From the NCBI GenBank assembly GCA_030141605.1, contig JAQGDQ010000083.1, forward strand, positions 669,597 through 692,180: DNA of 22,584 nucleotides, written 5' to 3'. A program made the translations under genes and the position numbers. The notes under the pieces were generated by a model that saw only the letters and a program-made list of their open reading frames with translations, was not told the origin of the DNA and ran no database searches. Source of the stretch: Tubiluchus corallicola (taxonomy: Eukaryota > Priapulida > Priapulimorpha > Priapulimorphida > Tubiluchidae). Each line of letters begins with the position of its first letter. The stretch's first letter is position 1. Positions 8,802-19,083 of the stretch are shown in pieces.

Positions 8802-9566
8802 TTAAACATCCGAATGTGGAAACTAGACAGGTTAATTAACAGGCGAGAAACGTGTTGTATATGTATACATAGAAAAAATCATTTTGATGTGTATTCATAA
8901 TGGCTTGTGAGAATTACTTGTACATTAAGTTTAAATTAATTAGAAAATATATAAATTTATCTAATATAGAAAAGAAATCATATCAGGTATAATTATAATC
9001 TGTATTATATTACCACTATTTATAGATTTAAAGTCGTCACATGAAGGACAGCAAACACTCTAAAGTTAAACAAGCTAATGTATAATATGGACTGGTGTTT
9101 CTACTTTAGAGGTAACTGTCTCTCAGCTAAACATTTCAGCATTAAATTAAATTATTATTTTTAACAAATATGTACAACACAGTGTACAACTAAAGTGCGA
9201 GGTAAATTTAACAGATTGAAAAATTTTCCACTCAAAGTTCAATAAACAAAAAAATGAATATTATGAGAACAGAAAAGGTTAGATGGTTATATGGCAGTAA
9301 AATCAGTCATTTAATCAAGATCGTAACTGATTTTAAATTAGAACTTCGATCATATTTTATAAATTTCTGGCAATAGTATTACACAATAAAAATATTAATG
9401 TAGGTATTATCTAAAAATCCGACAACTATACAATTCCTTAAAATCTTGACTTGCTGACATTTTTAATAATAATATTCATATATAAAACAAACAAAAAGGA
9501 CATTAAAAGCATTTCTCAAATAAAAAGTGTTTGTGATTAGTTAAGTAGAAAACAGTTTATGACTGA
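8802..9566. other. AT-rich intergenic DNA
   Basis: Strongly AT-rich, with no open frame of interest and no recognisable repeat. Confidence 0.6.
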
Positions 9567-9716
9567 ACAGGAAAACTTGCACAGTTTTATTTTGCATTAG
9601 TTGATCGAGGAAATTCAGAAGTTGCCCGCAATTTACCACCCGAGTATGTGCAATTAACTGATAAACTGTCTCCACGGGACAGCAACATGATGTTAGCTAA
9701 CAATATAAAAGTATAA
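9567..9716 (+). CDS. Possible terminal coding exon, unrecognised
   Basis: An open frame of 49 codons ends in TAA at 9714-9716. Its second half, beginning after a TTTTATTTTGCATTAG acceptor-like string at 9585-9600, reads DRGNSEVARNLPPEYVQL then TDKLSPRDSNMMLANN, which is protein-like and more balanced in codon use than the surroundings. It is followed by AT-rich sequence that could be a 3' untranslated region. No matching upstream exon could be identified and no family is recognised, so this may be a fragment or chance. Confidence 0.25.
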   Translation, partial: TGKLAQFYFALVDRGNSEVARNLPPEYVQLTDKLSPRDSNMMLANNIKV

Positions 9717-10778
9717 TGAAGGGATGAAACACATTTGCATATAAATTAACTTTTTCATTTAAACCAAAGCAAGAGTTCAGCAGCAACAGTTCATCATGGA
9801 CAGCCACTCATATGCAAATCATCAAATTTGTGTAAGGTTGCGAGGTTATAAAGTACCAACAAAGCCAATTAAACGTCACAACAATGACAATGGTCTAGGC
9901 TAAGGGATCTGGAGATTGCTCAGTTGCCCTGGAGATTCCTGAGCTGTAAAACCAAGTCTGTTCTGGGCAATTTGCGTATCACAAAGTGAACTGTTATATA
10001 AAGTGTGGCTTCTAAGGTTCAGTGGAAACGCAACCGCATTTCAAGAACACAAAAAGCAAAAGAACAGGATGGCAACAGAAACGGCAAGCACAAAGGAAAT
10101 ACCGGAAATAATATCTGTATTCTGTGTGTCCAGTGCTACATGTTTATCAATGATCATTAATTTCAACTTGTCCAGGCAAAGTTATGGCCAGTTCTTGTTA
10201 CAGATTTATAACATACGATTGAAATAACAAATGTATTTATGGCTTCGCGTACAAACGTGAAACTATCAATTAGAGTCCAAGGTAATGAACAGTTACTTGA
10301 ATGTAATTAATGAGTTTGACCAGAAATCATTTGAAAAAGACGACTGCTCACTGCTGAAGTTTGAGATAAGTCATTAAGCTGAGAAATGGGTAATCCAGGC
10401 AACTTTGTATGAACAAAAAGGCCTTAGATAAAAACTATTCTTCGAAATTTGAAATTGATTTGAAATGAAAATAAAATCAAAAGTCAAGAAAGTGATTCAT
10501 GTGCCGTTACAGTTTTAGTGAATAGGCTGTTAATTAAATGTAAATTAAAAAAGATCTTACTTGTTGCAATCAACCTTCTAAAATAATAAAAAGAAATTTA
10601 AGTAGAGTGGTAGTTAGAATCGTCATGTTTGTTTTTTCCTCATTTTTTAATTCTGGGATTTTTAAATTAATTGTCTGTATTCTTGTCATTAAGAATTAAA
10701 TTTACATTATCAGTATAGCAATAATAAAATACCTAGATACAAGTACAGCAAACTTAGCAAAGTGAACAAATCAGATTA
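9717..10778. other. Intergenic DNA
   Basis: No supported gene. A 35-codon plus-strand frame (9797-9904) starts at an ATG after a CAGCAGCAACAG run and has no recognisable motif. An imperfect tandem pair built on TGGAGATT..CTGAG/CTCAG lies at about 9910-9945. Confidence 0.5.
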
Positions 10779-11075
10779 AAGTCCAATGGCGCCTTCAGAC
10801 CTGCAAGTTTTCTGTAACGAGTTTTCTCTCTGCCAGCAAACTTGCATGAGGGAACTGCTTTGCGAGTTACTGTTGGCAAGAAGTTGCAAACTCTCGGGCA
10901 GTTACTGTGAGTTGATATACTGTCTAGTGTGAATAACTGGGTGAGTTACTCAATAACTTCTTGCAGTGAATAGAGGTGTGAGTGTCAGCTCGCCCTTAAT
11001 GTCTGAGAGTTACTCGCAAGTTTTGCTCTCTAGTCTGAACATGCTTGCGAGTTACTTGGCGAGTTAACATTAGCA
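10779..11075. mobile_element. MITE-like repeat rich in GAGTTACT and CTTGC motifs
   Basis: GAGTTACT occurs at about 10865, 10932, 11017 and 11048, together with GCAAGTT, AACTTGC and GCGAGTTA variants in both orientations. TTCAGAC near the left side (10795-10801) is mirrored by GTCTGAA on the right (about 11033-11039). This kind of short, self-complementary, motif-repeating block is typical of miniature inverted-repeat elements, possibly PIF/Harbinger-like. Exact ends and target duplication could not be fixed, so the bounds are approximate. Confidence 0.45.
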
Positions 11076-11107
11076 AGAGAATACTTACTAGTCCGCTGCC
11101 CCACAAA

Positions 11108-11133
11108 GTCCAATGATTTGTTCAACATTGGAC
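11108..11133. repeat. Short inverted repeat
   Basis: GTCCAATG (11108-11115) and CATTGGAC (11126-11133) are perfect inverted copies across a 10-base loop. AGTCCAATG also appears at 10781-10789 beside the left side of the MITE-like block, so these may mark an element boundary. Confidence 0.5.
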
Positions 11134-12010
11134 ACACTGCTTTGTATGCCTTGCCTGGACCCTGTAATGAAGGATTTTGTAAAAAAAACTATATCAATTT
11201 AGTCGATGAATAGGTTTTTGGTCACTTTAACAGCAACAACAATCCTTAGCAGAAGCTACAAAAATTTCTAGTAATAAGGTCAAATTTAACGTAAAAACAA
11301 GTTTTCCGTAATTAAAAGAGGTAACCATAACTTAAAATTTCAAACTAATTTTATTAAATTACAAGGCTTCCTTCCTAATGAAAATGAGTCACGAAGTTGC
11401 ATTTTTTCCCAAAAATTTTGTTTGATTTCGCTCGTGGCTAAACGAAATTCTCTGGCTGAACAACTGTCATGGTCACATCAACGGCTTTCTTGGATACCGT
11501 GTCGTTTCTGTGACGTTGAATGTGTAAACAATGCTAAAACGAAAGGTGACAAATGAAAACCAAATGTAAACAATGGCTTAACTATAGACTAAGGAGTTTC
11601 TCGTGTCATTTAACTAGTAAAATCCAAGAAATCTTTCCAAACTTTCTTTAAGAAATGACACCTTCACACCCGATTTCATCTTATATAAACCTCTAAGAAA
11701 AAGTCCCAAGCGACTCGCAAACGAGGTAACAACGAAAGCTGCAATGGTCGAACTAGCAGTGCTAGAAGAGGAAGAAGAAGAGAGCGATTTAGGCATTCAT
11801 GTACTGGCAAAGTGCAAACATGTAGTCAAAAGTGCTCACTGTTACATATAGGCTAATATTAAACATGTTTGTATACTATTTGTTAATAAACGAAACTTAG
11901 TGTGGATTTTACTGGTATTTGAGGACAATTTATACGCATGACTACGTGTTTCTATGTAGCAAGTTTGCAATTCTTGTATATCACGCGCATCTGCTTATAC
12001 ACAATTACGG
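11134..12010. other. Intergenic DNA with weak coding-like patches
   Basis: A 35-codon plus-strand frame at 11744-11851 starts at ATG and has an acidic run (LEEEEEES). On the minus strand a 31-codon frame ending in TAG (about 11538-11443) follows a CCTTTCGTTTTAG acceptor-like string and reads AVDVTMTVVQPENFV. Neither is long enough or recognisable enough to call a gene. The rest is AT-rich. Confidence 0.4.
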
Positions 12011-12152
12011 CGTTGAAAATACCGGTTGTTCAAAACAGGTTGATGACAAGGGTTCTCGTCTGATCACCGAAGTTAAGCAACGAAGAGGGGGGTTAGTACT
12101 TGGATGGGTGACCGACAAGGAATACCAGGTGCTGAGTGAGTGAGTGAGTGAG
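12011..12152 (+). repeat. 5S rRNA-derived repeat (SINE3-like or 5S retropseudogene) with (GAGT)n tail
   Basis: GGTTCTCGTCTGATCACCG (12051-12069) continues through AAGTTAAGCAACG, then GGTTAGTACTTGGATGGG and TGACCG (12091-12114), and GGAATACCAGGTGCTG (12119-12134). These follow the 3' two thirds of a 5S rRNA, including the internal box A and box C regions used by RNA polymerase III. CGTTGAAAATACCGG (12011-12025) looks like an upstream piece of the same 5S, separated by about 25 extra bases. The segment between boxes A and C is altered, and the 3' terminal stem is replaced by a (GAGT)n tract to about 12152. A working 5S gene is therefore unlikely. The form of the sequence is invertebrate-like. 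Confidence 0.75.
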
Positions 12153-13336
12153 TAAGTTACATGTTGAAGTAAAACTGGACCCATTCATAAACTGTAGGTC
12201 AAAACAATCTACTCTTTAAAATATTGAAAAGAAACATACTATTTTTTCAAAAATTACTTAAGTGAAATAATTATTACAATACAAACACAATTTCGCATTT
12301 GCGCCGCTAGTTCTTCGCTCTTACATGCATTTCGCCATTCGCTAGTTAGACGGGCACTAGCGCCTGCATTTCGGAAACGCAAGGCACGAAAAACAGCGGC
12401 TGTACCTCTCAGTTCAGATGTGTTGGTTTGTGACGAACTACACACATTCGACAGCTCATGCGTGAGCACGGCGGTAAATTTGAAATTTGAAATTTTATCT
12501 TAAAACTTTCCTAGTTTTAGTACAACACACTGAGTATCTTACAGTAGCACTGTACTTCAATTTTCGCTTTCGCAAACACATGCAACACGCTCGTGGAATA
12601 TTTTTGTTGAAAATTATGTTAGTTTGTAGTGTCATCGATAGTTGGGCTCGCCTGCCGTTAACTAAGTTTTTAATCTATTATTTAATTGTCAGAAACGCTT
12701 TGGGGTATTAATTGTGTTAAAAAGTATCCTTTTTATCCGACTTGAAAATAATGTAGTATATGAAAAATCATCCTGTCTTCCTTTAAGCATAAAAACAAAT
12801 TATACAAAAAGTACATAAAGCACTTAATAATCATGGCTTTTCAAGAGAATGCATAAATGTGATGTTTGTTGAGCATATAAGTATGCACACACAGTATGAA
12901 TGAAAGAGACAAAACTCACAAAACAAAATCACAAACCAATAATCCTATTGATGGGATGAAATGGCTCGAATGCAGGAGAAACACAAATAAAAACAACGGT
13001 AACAAAAGTAAATTTATATCTTGTACTGGGGTTAGAATTGCGTAAATTGACAAGAGGTGGCACCACTCGTATAGTTGCCAAACGTGTAACATATTTATTT
13101 GGGCAACACGTCATAGTACGAAAACTATTAATATAGTATACGATAAACGTAGAATAACTGTGTAAGTTAATGCTATTTCCCTTCCTGCTTCTCTTCTGTT
13201 TTTTGCTGATGTCATATATAAAATTTATCGCTAAAGTTACCATCTCATATGTAAAGTTAATATCGTTTATACTGTTAATAAAGACAAATTGCTCATTTAC
13301 AGGCATATTTGCAACAGCAGGAAATATTCACAATAC
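12153..13336. other. Intergenic DNA
   Basis: A GC-richer patch at 12295-12475 contains an open minus-strand frame and two near-copies of a CTAGCG..AAATGC motif, but matches nothing I recognise. It could be part of an old repeat or a regulatory region. The remainder is AT-rich with no supported gene. Confidence 0.45.
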
Positions 13337-13340
13337 TGAG

Positions 13341-14528
13341 TTGAACAGGTGTGAACATGCCTTATAATTCTGAGTCTAGTGCACAATGGCCACGCATTCG
13401 CTTGGAATTGCATTATTATGCACAAGCGCTTATTCTTCCAAACAATGTATAGTTTTAAAACGTTAAGAATTTGTCCTACATTCATCTAAGTGAGTTCAAA
13501 CCCGAGTTTACAGACAATCTTCCTAATTACCAAGAAGCAGCTTTACACTTTTTCATTATCCTTTTGTCTACAGTCTAAGTATGCGTATATTTGTATGTGT
13601 ATTTCAAGTATATGGAACCAATAGTTTACAACTAACTTTACCATAAGGATATATGTAAAGTAGGCCCTATATGCTCCTTTCTGTTTTGACCTTATTTGTT
13701 GCACTTCATCCCGCTATTCTATGTTGTCATAGTACAGATGTGACGACATTGTACTTTGAATGTCTAAAATATTCTACATGAGCACAGGAATGGCGGGTGT
13801 ATGACGTCACGTTTATTGAGTGTCGTAAAGACAAGTCAAATCGTAAAACTCAGTATCGCATTACATGCATAGCATACAATACATCCCCTTTTGTTTAATT
13901 AAAGAAAGCAAATTTCTTCAAACAAAGTTTTTAAACAGAACAGAACTGCACTTCAAACATTTTGCAACATTAACACAGTGTCTAAATTGTAGCTGAAAGA
14001 TTTAGTTTAAATTCAGATCACTGGCTACTAAGCAATCACACAGTATGTATTGCATTAATTAATTAAGTGTATTAGCAGCCACTAAACATAATAGCAACAA
14101 ACACAAATGTAAAAACACTCAAATATGAATTACAATGGTTCACATAGTTGCACAAACATTTTGAAACCTAAACTGGAACTTTCAAAATCACCACTGTATT
14201 TTGGATGCACAAAACTATTAAACTAATTTTGTAACATTACAAGTTTACAACTTACGAGTTTTATCAAACAAACAAACAATTTAAATATGCGGTAATAATT
14301 GTGAAATTTTCAAAACTATAATTTAGATACAGTTATACTTATGAATTATACAATAAGCCGTTTAGGTGGCTTAACTGTTCGGCCACTTCTAGTTTTGGTT
14401 ACAGATGATGTGTTACTTTGGGGCTCATTTGTTTGAGAACTACTTTTTACTTTAGTCATGCTGTTATGAGAAAAAGTTTACAATGAGTACTCAACATAAC
14501 AGGGAGTTATTTTAACCTAAACTGCTGA
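13341..14528 (+). repeat. Copy 1 of a 1,188-bp direct duplication
   Basis: This segment is repeated at 17853-19040 at a constant offset of 4,512 bp. By eye the copies differ only at the first base (T/C) and at 14431 (G) against 18943 (A), with no insertion or deletion. It contains no gene. The right boundary falls at CTGCTGA; copy 1 continues into CACCATAAAAT, copy 2 into LINE sequence. Confidence 0.95.
13765..13864 (+). repeat. 100-bp subrepeat A carrying a TGACGTCA palindrome
   Basis: About 85% identical to 14534-14631, 769 bp downstream in the same orientation. The most conserved part contains TGACGTCACGTTTATTGAG; TGACGTCA (13802-13809) is the classical CRE/ATF palindrome. A further copy lies in the downstream duplicate at 18277-18376. 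It is probably a dispersed repeat; a regulatory role is speculative. Confidence 0.8.
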
Positions 14529-14533
14529 CACCA

Positions 14534-14631
14534 TAAAATAATCTACAAGAACACTGGAATGGCGGATACATGACGTCACGTTTATTGAGTGTCATAATGA
14601 CAAGTCAAACTGTAATTCAGTGTCGCATTAC
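14534..14631 (+). repeat. Subrepeat B, diverged copy of subrepeat A
   Basis: Aligns with 13765-13864 with about a dozen substitutions and a 2-base gap. TGACGTCA is conserved at 14571-14578. It lies just outside the duplicated block and is followed ten bases later by the (TC)n tract, as if the tract were its tail. Confidence 0.8.
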
Positions 14632-14638
14632 GCGTATA

Positions 14639-15085
<447 letters not shown>

Positions 15086-15098
15086 TGCCATCTAGCGG
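15086..15098 (-). promoter_or_regulatory. CTCF-like motif
   Basis: On the minus strand CCGCTAGATGGCA fits the CTCF core CCASYAGRKGGCR at 12 of 13 positions. It lies 160 bp before a promoter-like patch. A single motif match proves nothing about binding. Confidence 0.35.
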
Positions 15099-15261
15099 TG
15101 ATTAGATGCTATAGACAACTGTGATTTATGGTCACTGCGACCAGTTCCTGACCACTCACTGTAAAACATTATACGCCTAAGTCAGCATAAATAGAGCATT
15201 TATGTAGCTGCAACTCTTTCATACACTGCTAGTTTCAATAAGCCCTTTCACTGATTCGTTG

Positions 15262-15293
15262 TGCGCACGCGCACTGCTGTGGGTCAAAGGTTA
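15262..15293 (+). promoter_or_regulatory. Promoter-like patch: NRF1-type site and DR1 nuclear-receptor site
   Basis: TGCGCACGCGCA (15262-15273) is a perfect match to the NRF1 consensus YGCGCAYGCGCR. GGGTCAAAGGTTA (15281-15293) is a DR1 element of the HNF4/RXR type. The surrounding 15250-15340 is locally GC- and CpG-rich in otherwise AT-rich DNA. A coding-like exon follows about 350 bp downstream on the same strand, so this may be its promoter. The motifs are seen; promoter activity is inferred. Confidence 0.45.
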
Positions 15294-15648
15294 AGAGCAC
15301 CACAGCAACGCGTCTTAACTACAGTCGTCTCGTGACATGTGGGTAACGCAAAGCATTTTTTCAGTAACTTCAGTTGTTTTACGTGGACTTTACTTAATTA
15401 TGCATTAGTCTGTGTGTTGAGAGGTTTAGTAGCAGGATCTTGCTTGGGAACGAGAAAAAATGAACTATGTAAGGTTCTAGTTAGCTGTTAAAACTGTTAC
15501 TATTACATTATCATGGGCTGCGAGGCGTTGTCAAGTGTACACAAATGTCTTGTAGACTTAACCTTTGACATTTTAACGATCATCATCAATCGTGAAACTG
15601 TGAAAAGGCTTGTTATTAAACACACCGTCTTACTTACTTGTCATCAAG

Positions 15649-15853
15649 CATGTCGATTTGCAAGACAAATTTCTGTCCCCGTTTAAATGGAAACGACGTA
15701 GCCTGCCTCTCTTCAGCACCCCATTGTTGCTGTCCAAGACCCAGCCGGCTGTTCCGTACGACGACATTCTCCAAGAAGCGAGGATTGAAGTGAAACGCTA
15801 TGATGCCACCAATATAATCGACTATGAAATCAACACCGAATCTGAAAGATTTA
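15649..15853 (+). CDS. Candidate host coding exon, unrecognised protein
   Basis: An open frame reads from CAT at 15649, directly after a pyrimidine-rich CGTCTTACTTACTTGTCATCAAG acceptor-like tract (AG at 15647-15648, phase 0), to an AG|GTGATT donor-like site at about 15853. Without splicing it would stop at TGA 15856-15858. The 68 codons have G/C-rich third positions against an AT-rich background and read HVDLQDKFLSPFKWKRRS, then PAVPYDDILQEARIEVKRYD and TNIIDYEINTESERF. There is no in-frame ATG, so it must be an internal exon or fragment. A promoter-like patch lies upstream. The donor is weak, and I do not recognise the protein. Confidence 0.4.
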
Positions 15854-15858
15854 GGTGA

Positions 15859-16129
15859 TTATGCAAATCCTACCTCTGTCAATAAAGGTCCCATCAGCAT
15901 CAAAAGTGCCAGATACTTATTCCTTTATATTGGAGACTATTTTCTATAGAAGACAAGAACGTTACACTCTGAACTCAGACTTATAAATAACTACATATAT
16001 AGATAAAGTAAATTAAAAGCTACATTTAAATCTGTAGCTCACAGTCGTATTTGAATTTTATTTTAATTGTTGTCATGTGAGTGCAACGTCCCTCTAATAG
16101 TTAACCTAATATCTACTATACGATATATG
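15859..16129. other. AT-rich noncoding DNA
   Basis: Follows the candidate exon; could be intron. Nothing else is seen. Confidence 0.5.
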
Positions 16130-16136
16130 GTTATTA

Positions 16137-16191
<55 letters not shown>

Positions 16192-16357
16192 CATCATCAT
16201 TATCATCATCATCATCATCATTATCATCATCATCATCGTCGTCGTCGTAATCGTTATCGTCATCATCATCATCATTATCATCATCAACATAGTCGTCGTA
16301 GTCATCATCGTCATCATCATCATCGTCGTCGTCATCGTCATTATCGTTATTATTATT
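16130..16357. repeat. Compound (TTA)n-(ATC)n/(GTC)n microsatellite
   Basis: About 60 bp of TTA repeats pass into about 165 bp of ATC repeats interrupted by GTC and ATT units. It gives spurious poly-Ile, poly-Asp/Asn and poly-Met frames on both strands. Confidence 0.97.
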
Positions 16358-16795
16358 CTCAAATACATACGCAAATGATACAATACATGTAGATAACATT
16401 ACACAATGCATTAGTGACAATAACAAGATTACAACCATACAACAATTATACAATTGCACAATAATACAATTATTCAAATGCAAGCAAATAATAAATTATT
16501 AATTACACAACAGATAATACAAAACATGTAATATTAAATCACAACTAGCATGTAAGTAATAGACTGCATTGACATATACATTAATAAGACATAGTTAATC
16601 ATAACTGATATAAAAGCCATAGAAACTGTATATAAGCTCCCAAGTTGGGCATAATGATTTGAGACATGACTCAGATTTGAACGCCAAACACTTGGGAATC
16701 GAGTTGTACACGAGCTGAAATCATTGATTACAACACCTGTTGCGTAAACAAGTATTACGGCTATTCATCAAAACGGTGGAAATACTCCTTGCATA
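16358..16795. other. AT-rich intergenic or intronic DNA
   Basis: Strongly AT-rich up to about 16620, then slightly more balanced. No gene or repeat is recognised. Confidence 0.5.
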
Positions 16796-16803
16796 ATCAT
16801 ACC

Positions 16804-17320
16804 CAGTGGCGGCTCGTGCTATAGGTACTGTGGTACTGCAGCACCCCCTGTTTTCACTCAGTATTATCGATAATATTCATTATAATAAGTATTTTTCCTT
16901 TAGTTCTTCGTTTAGAATCGGAGCACGTGAGGGAAGTACAGTTTGTTTCACACAGTTCCAGCAACGCGGTGTTAGGCTGCTGTGCACATGCGGCAATGCG
17001 CACATGTCTGAGATAAGACGCTGTGCTTTAGGTAGAGAGAGCACTGTCGCTCACTGCAGTACGTGTTGTCAGTTATCACGTGTTTAAAAGCCGTGTACCG
17101 GTGCATTATTGAACTACGACAATTTAGGCTATTCGTAAGAAAACAATACTTTTTGTTTAGGAATTTACTAAGCTTATGTATACATTTGTTTGCTTGCTTA
17201 AAATTACAATTACAACATTATAATTACGTATGTTTGTTTCGTTTTACACAGTATTAAAACAATGGCTATTTTTTTTAATTTCGCAGTATCTCTACTAATT
17301 TTAGCAACGAGCCGCCACTG
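16804..17320. mobile_element. 517-bp non-autonomous hAT element
   Basis: CAGTGGCGGCTCGT at the left end is the perfect inverted match of ACGAGCCGCCACTG at the right end (14 bp). The flanks ATCATACC (16796-16803) and TTCATACC (17321-17328) agree at 7 of 8 bases, as expected for an aged 8-bp hAT target duplication. The internal sequence has no transposase, and the open frames are short and unrelated to known families. Its termini differ from the 5.8-kb hAT element beyond CAGTGG, so it belongs to a different hAT family and would depend on another transposase. Confidence 0.85.
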
Positions 17321-17328
17321 TTCATACC

Positions 17329-17848
17329 ATACTCAGTGAATACCAAAGTAGAGATTTGGATGTATATTTTAAATGCTTGTTTTAAGAATTCAAGGATCTT
17401 AACGTGTTCTGGTGTATTTATTACAAATATCCTTACATACTCAGATGAGTAGTTTGGTATAATTAATTTATAACTTTGTCACAGATTATTTTAAAAGCAG
17501 AACAAAGGGGGCAAAATAATATTAGAAATTATTGCCTACACATCTGATCACTATTAGTAATTTTAACATTGCTATGTTATGGTTATGTTTGTCAATTGGG
17601 TATACTGTCATCAAAATACTGTATATTAAATTGTGATGTTATGACTTACTATGATCTGTCTTATTGTCATTCATACTTTGTAAATATCTATTGCGTAATA
17701 ATGTATTCGGGCTTGTTGATTGTTAACCCAATAAATTAATTAAATTATTTAATTTAATTAAAATTATATGGAGCAGCTTATTATTAACGGTATAGAAATG
17801 TTGTACGAGTATTAACTTCGCTGTTGGTACAGAAATCAAAACAGGTGT
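17329..17848. other. AT-rich intergenic DNA
   Basis: No gene is seen. TAATTAAATT (17737-17746) and AATTTAATTA (17751-17760) form an AT-only hairpin. Confidence 0.55.
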
Positions 17849-17852
17849 TGAG

Positions 17853-19040
17853 CTGAACAGGTGTGAACATGCCTTATAATTCTGAGTCTAGTGCACAATG
17901 GCCACGCATTCGCTTGGAATTGCATTATTATGCACAAGCGCTTATTCTTCCAAACAATGTATAGTTTTAAAACGTTAAGAATTTGTCCTACATTCATCTA
18001 AGTGAGTTCAAACCCGAGTTTACAGACAATCTTCCTAATTACCAAGAAGCAGCTTTACACTTTTTCATTATCCTTTTGTCTACAGTCTAAGTATGCGTAT
18101 ATTTGTATGTGTATTTCAAGTATATGGAACCAATAGTTTACAACTAACTTTACCATAAGGATATATGTAAAGTAGGCCCTATATGCTCCTTTCTGTTTTG
18201 ACCTTATTTGTTGCACTTCATCCCGCTATTCTATGTTGTCATAGTACAGATGTGACGACATTGTACTTTGAATGTCTAAAATATTCTACATGAGCACAGG
18301 AATGGCGGGTGTATGACGTCACGTTTATTGAGTGTCGTAAAGACAAGTCAAATCGTAAAACTCAGTATCGCATTACATGCATAGCATACAATACATCCCC
18401 TTTTGTTTAATTAAAGAAAGCAAATTTCTTCAAACAAAGTTTTTAAACAGAACAGAACTGCACTTCAAACATTTTGCAACATTAACACAGTGTCTAAATT
18501 GTAGCTGAAAGATTTAGTTTAAATTCAGATCACTGGCTACTAAGCAATCACACAGTATGTATTGCATTAATTAATTAAGTGTATTAGCAGCCACTAAACA
18601 TAATAGCAACAAACACAAATGTAAAAACACTCAAATATGAATTACAATGGTTCACATAGTTGCACAAACATTTTGAAACCTAAACTGGAACTTTCAAAAT
18701 CACCACTGTATTTTGGATGCACAAAACTATTAAACTAATTTTGTAACATTACAAGTTTACAACTTACGAGTTTTATCAAACAAACAAACAATTTAAATAT
18801 GCGGTAATAATTGTGAAATTTTCAAAACTATAATTTAGATACAGTTATACTTATGAATTATACAATAAGCCGTTTAGGTGGCTTAACTGTTCGGCCACTT
18901 CTAGTTTTGGTTACAGATGATGTGTTACTTTGGGGCTCATTTATTTGAGAACTACTTTTTACTTTAGTCATGCTGTTATGAGAAAAAGTTTACAATGAGT
19001 ACTCAACATAACAGGGAGTTATTTTAACCTAAACTGCTGA
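17853..19040 (+). repeat. Copy 2 of the 1,188-bp direct duplication
   Basis: Collinear with 13341-14528 and identical apart from the first base and A18943 (G in copy 1). The copy ends at CTGCTGA, exactly where the LINE 3' end begins. It is the second unit of a possible 4,512-bp tandem duplication broken by the LINE. Confidence 0.95.
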
Positions 19041-19083
19041 AGAATGTACAACGTCGAAGCCGATACGGCTAAATCAGTGCAAA

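Noticed and set aside
12011-12134. Functional 5S rRNA gene
   Set aside because: The region between boxes A and C is altered, an insertion splits the 5' part, and the 3' terminal stem is missing.
12254-12469. 71-codon minus-strand frame in a GC-richer patch
   Set aside because: No family resemblance and ends in a hydrophobic AT-rich stretch; composition alone is not enough.
16063-16483. Open frames of 103-125 codons on both strands
   Set aside because: They translate the (TTA)n/(ATC)n microsatellite into poly-Ile, poly-Asp/Asn and poly-Met; not genes.
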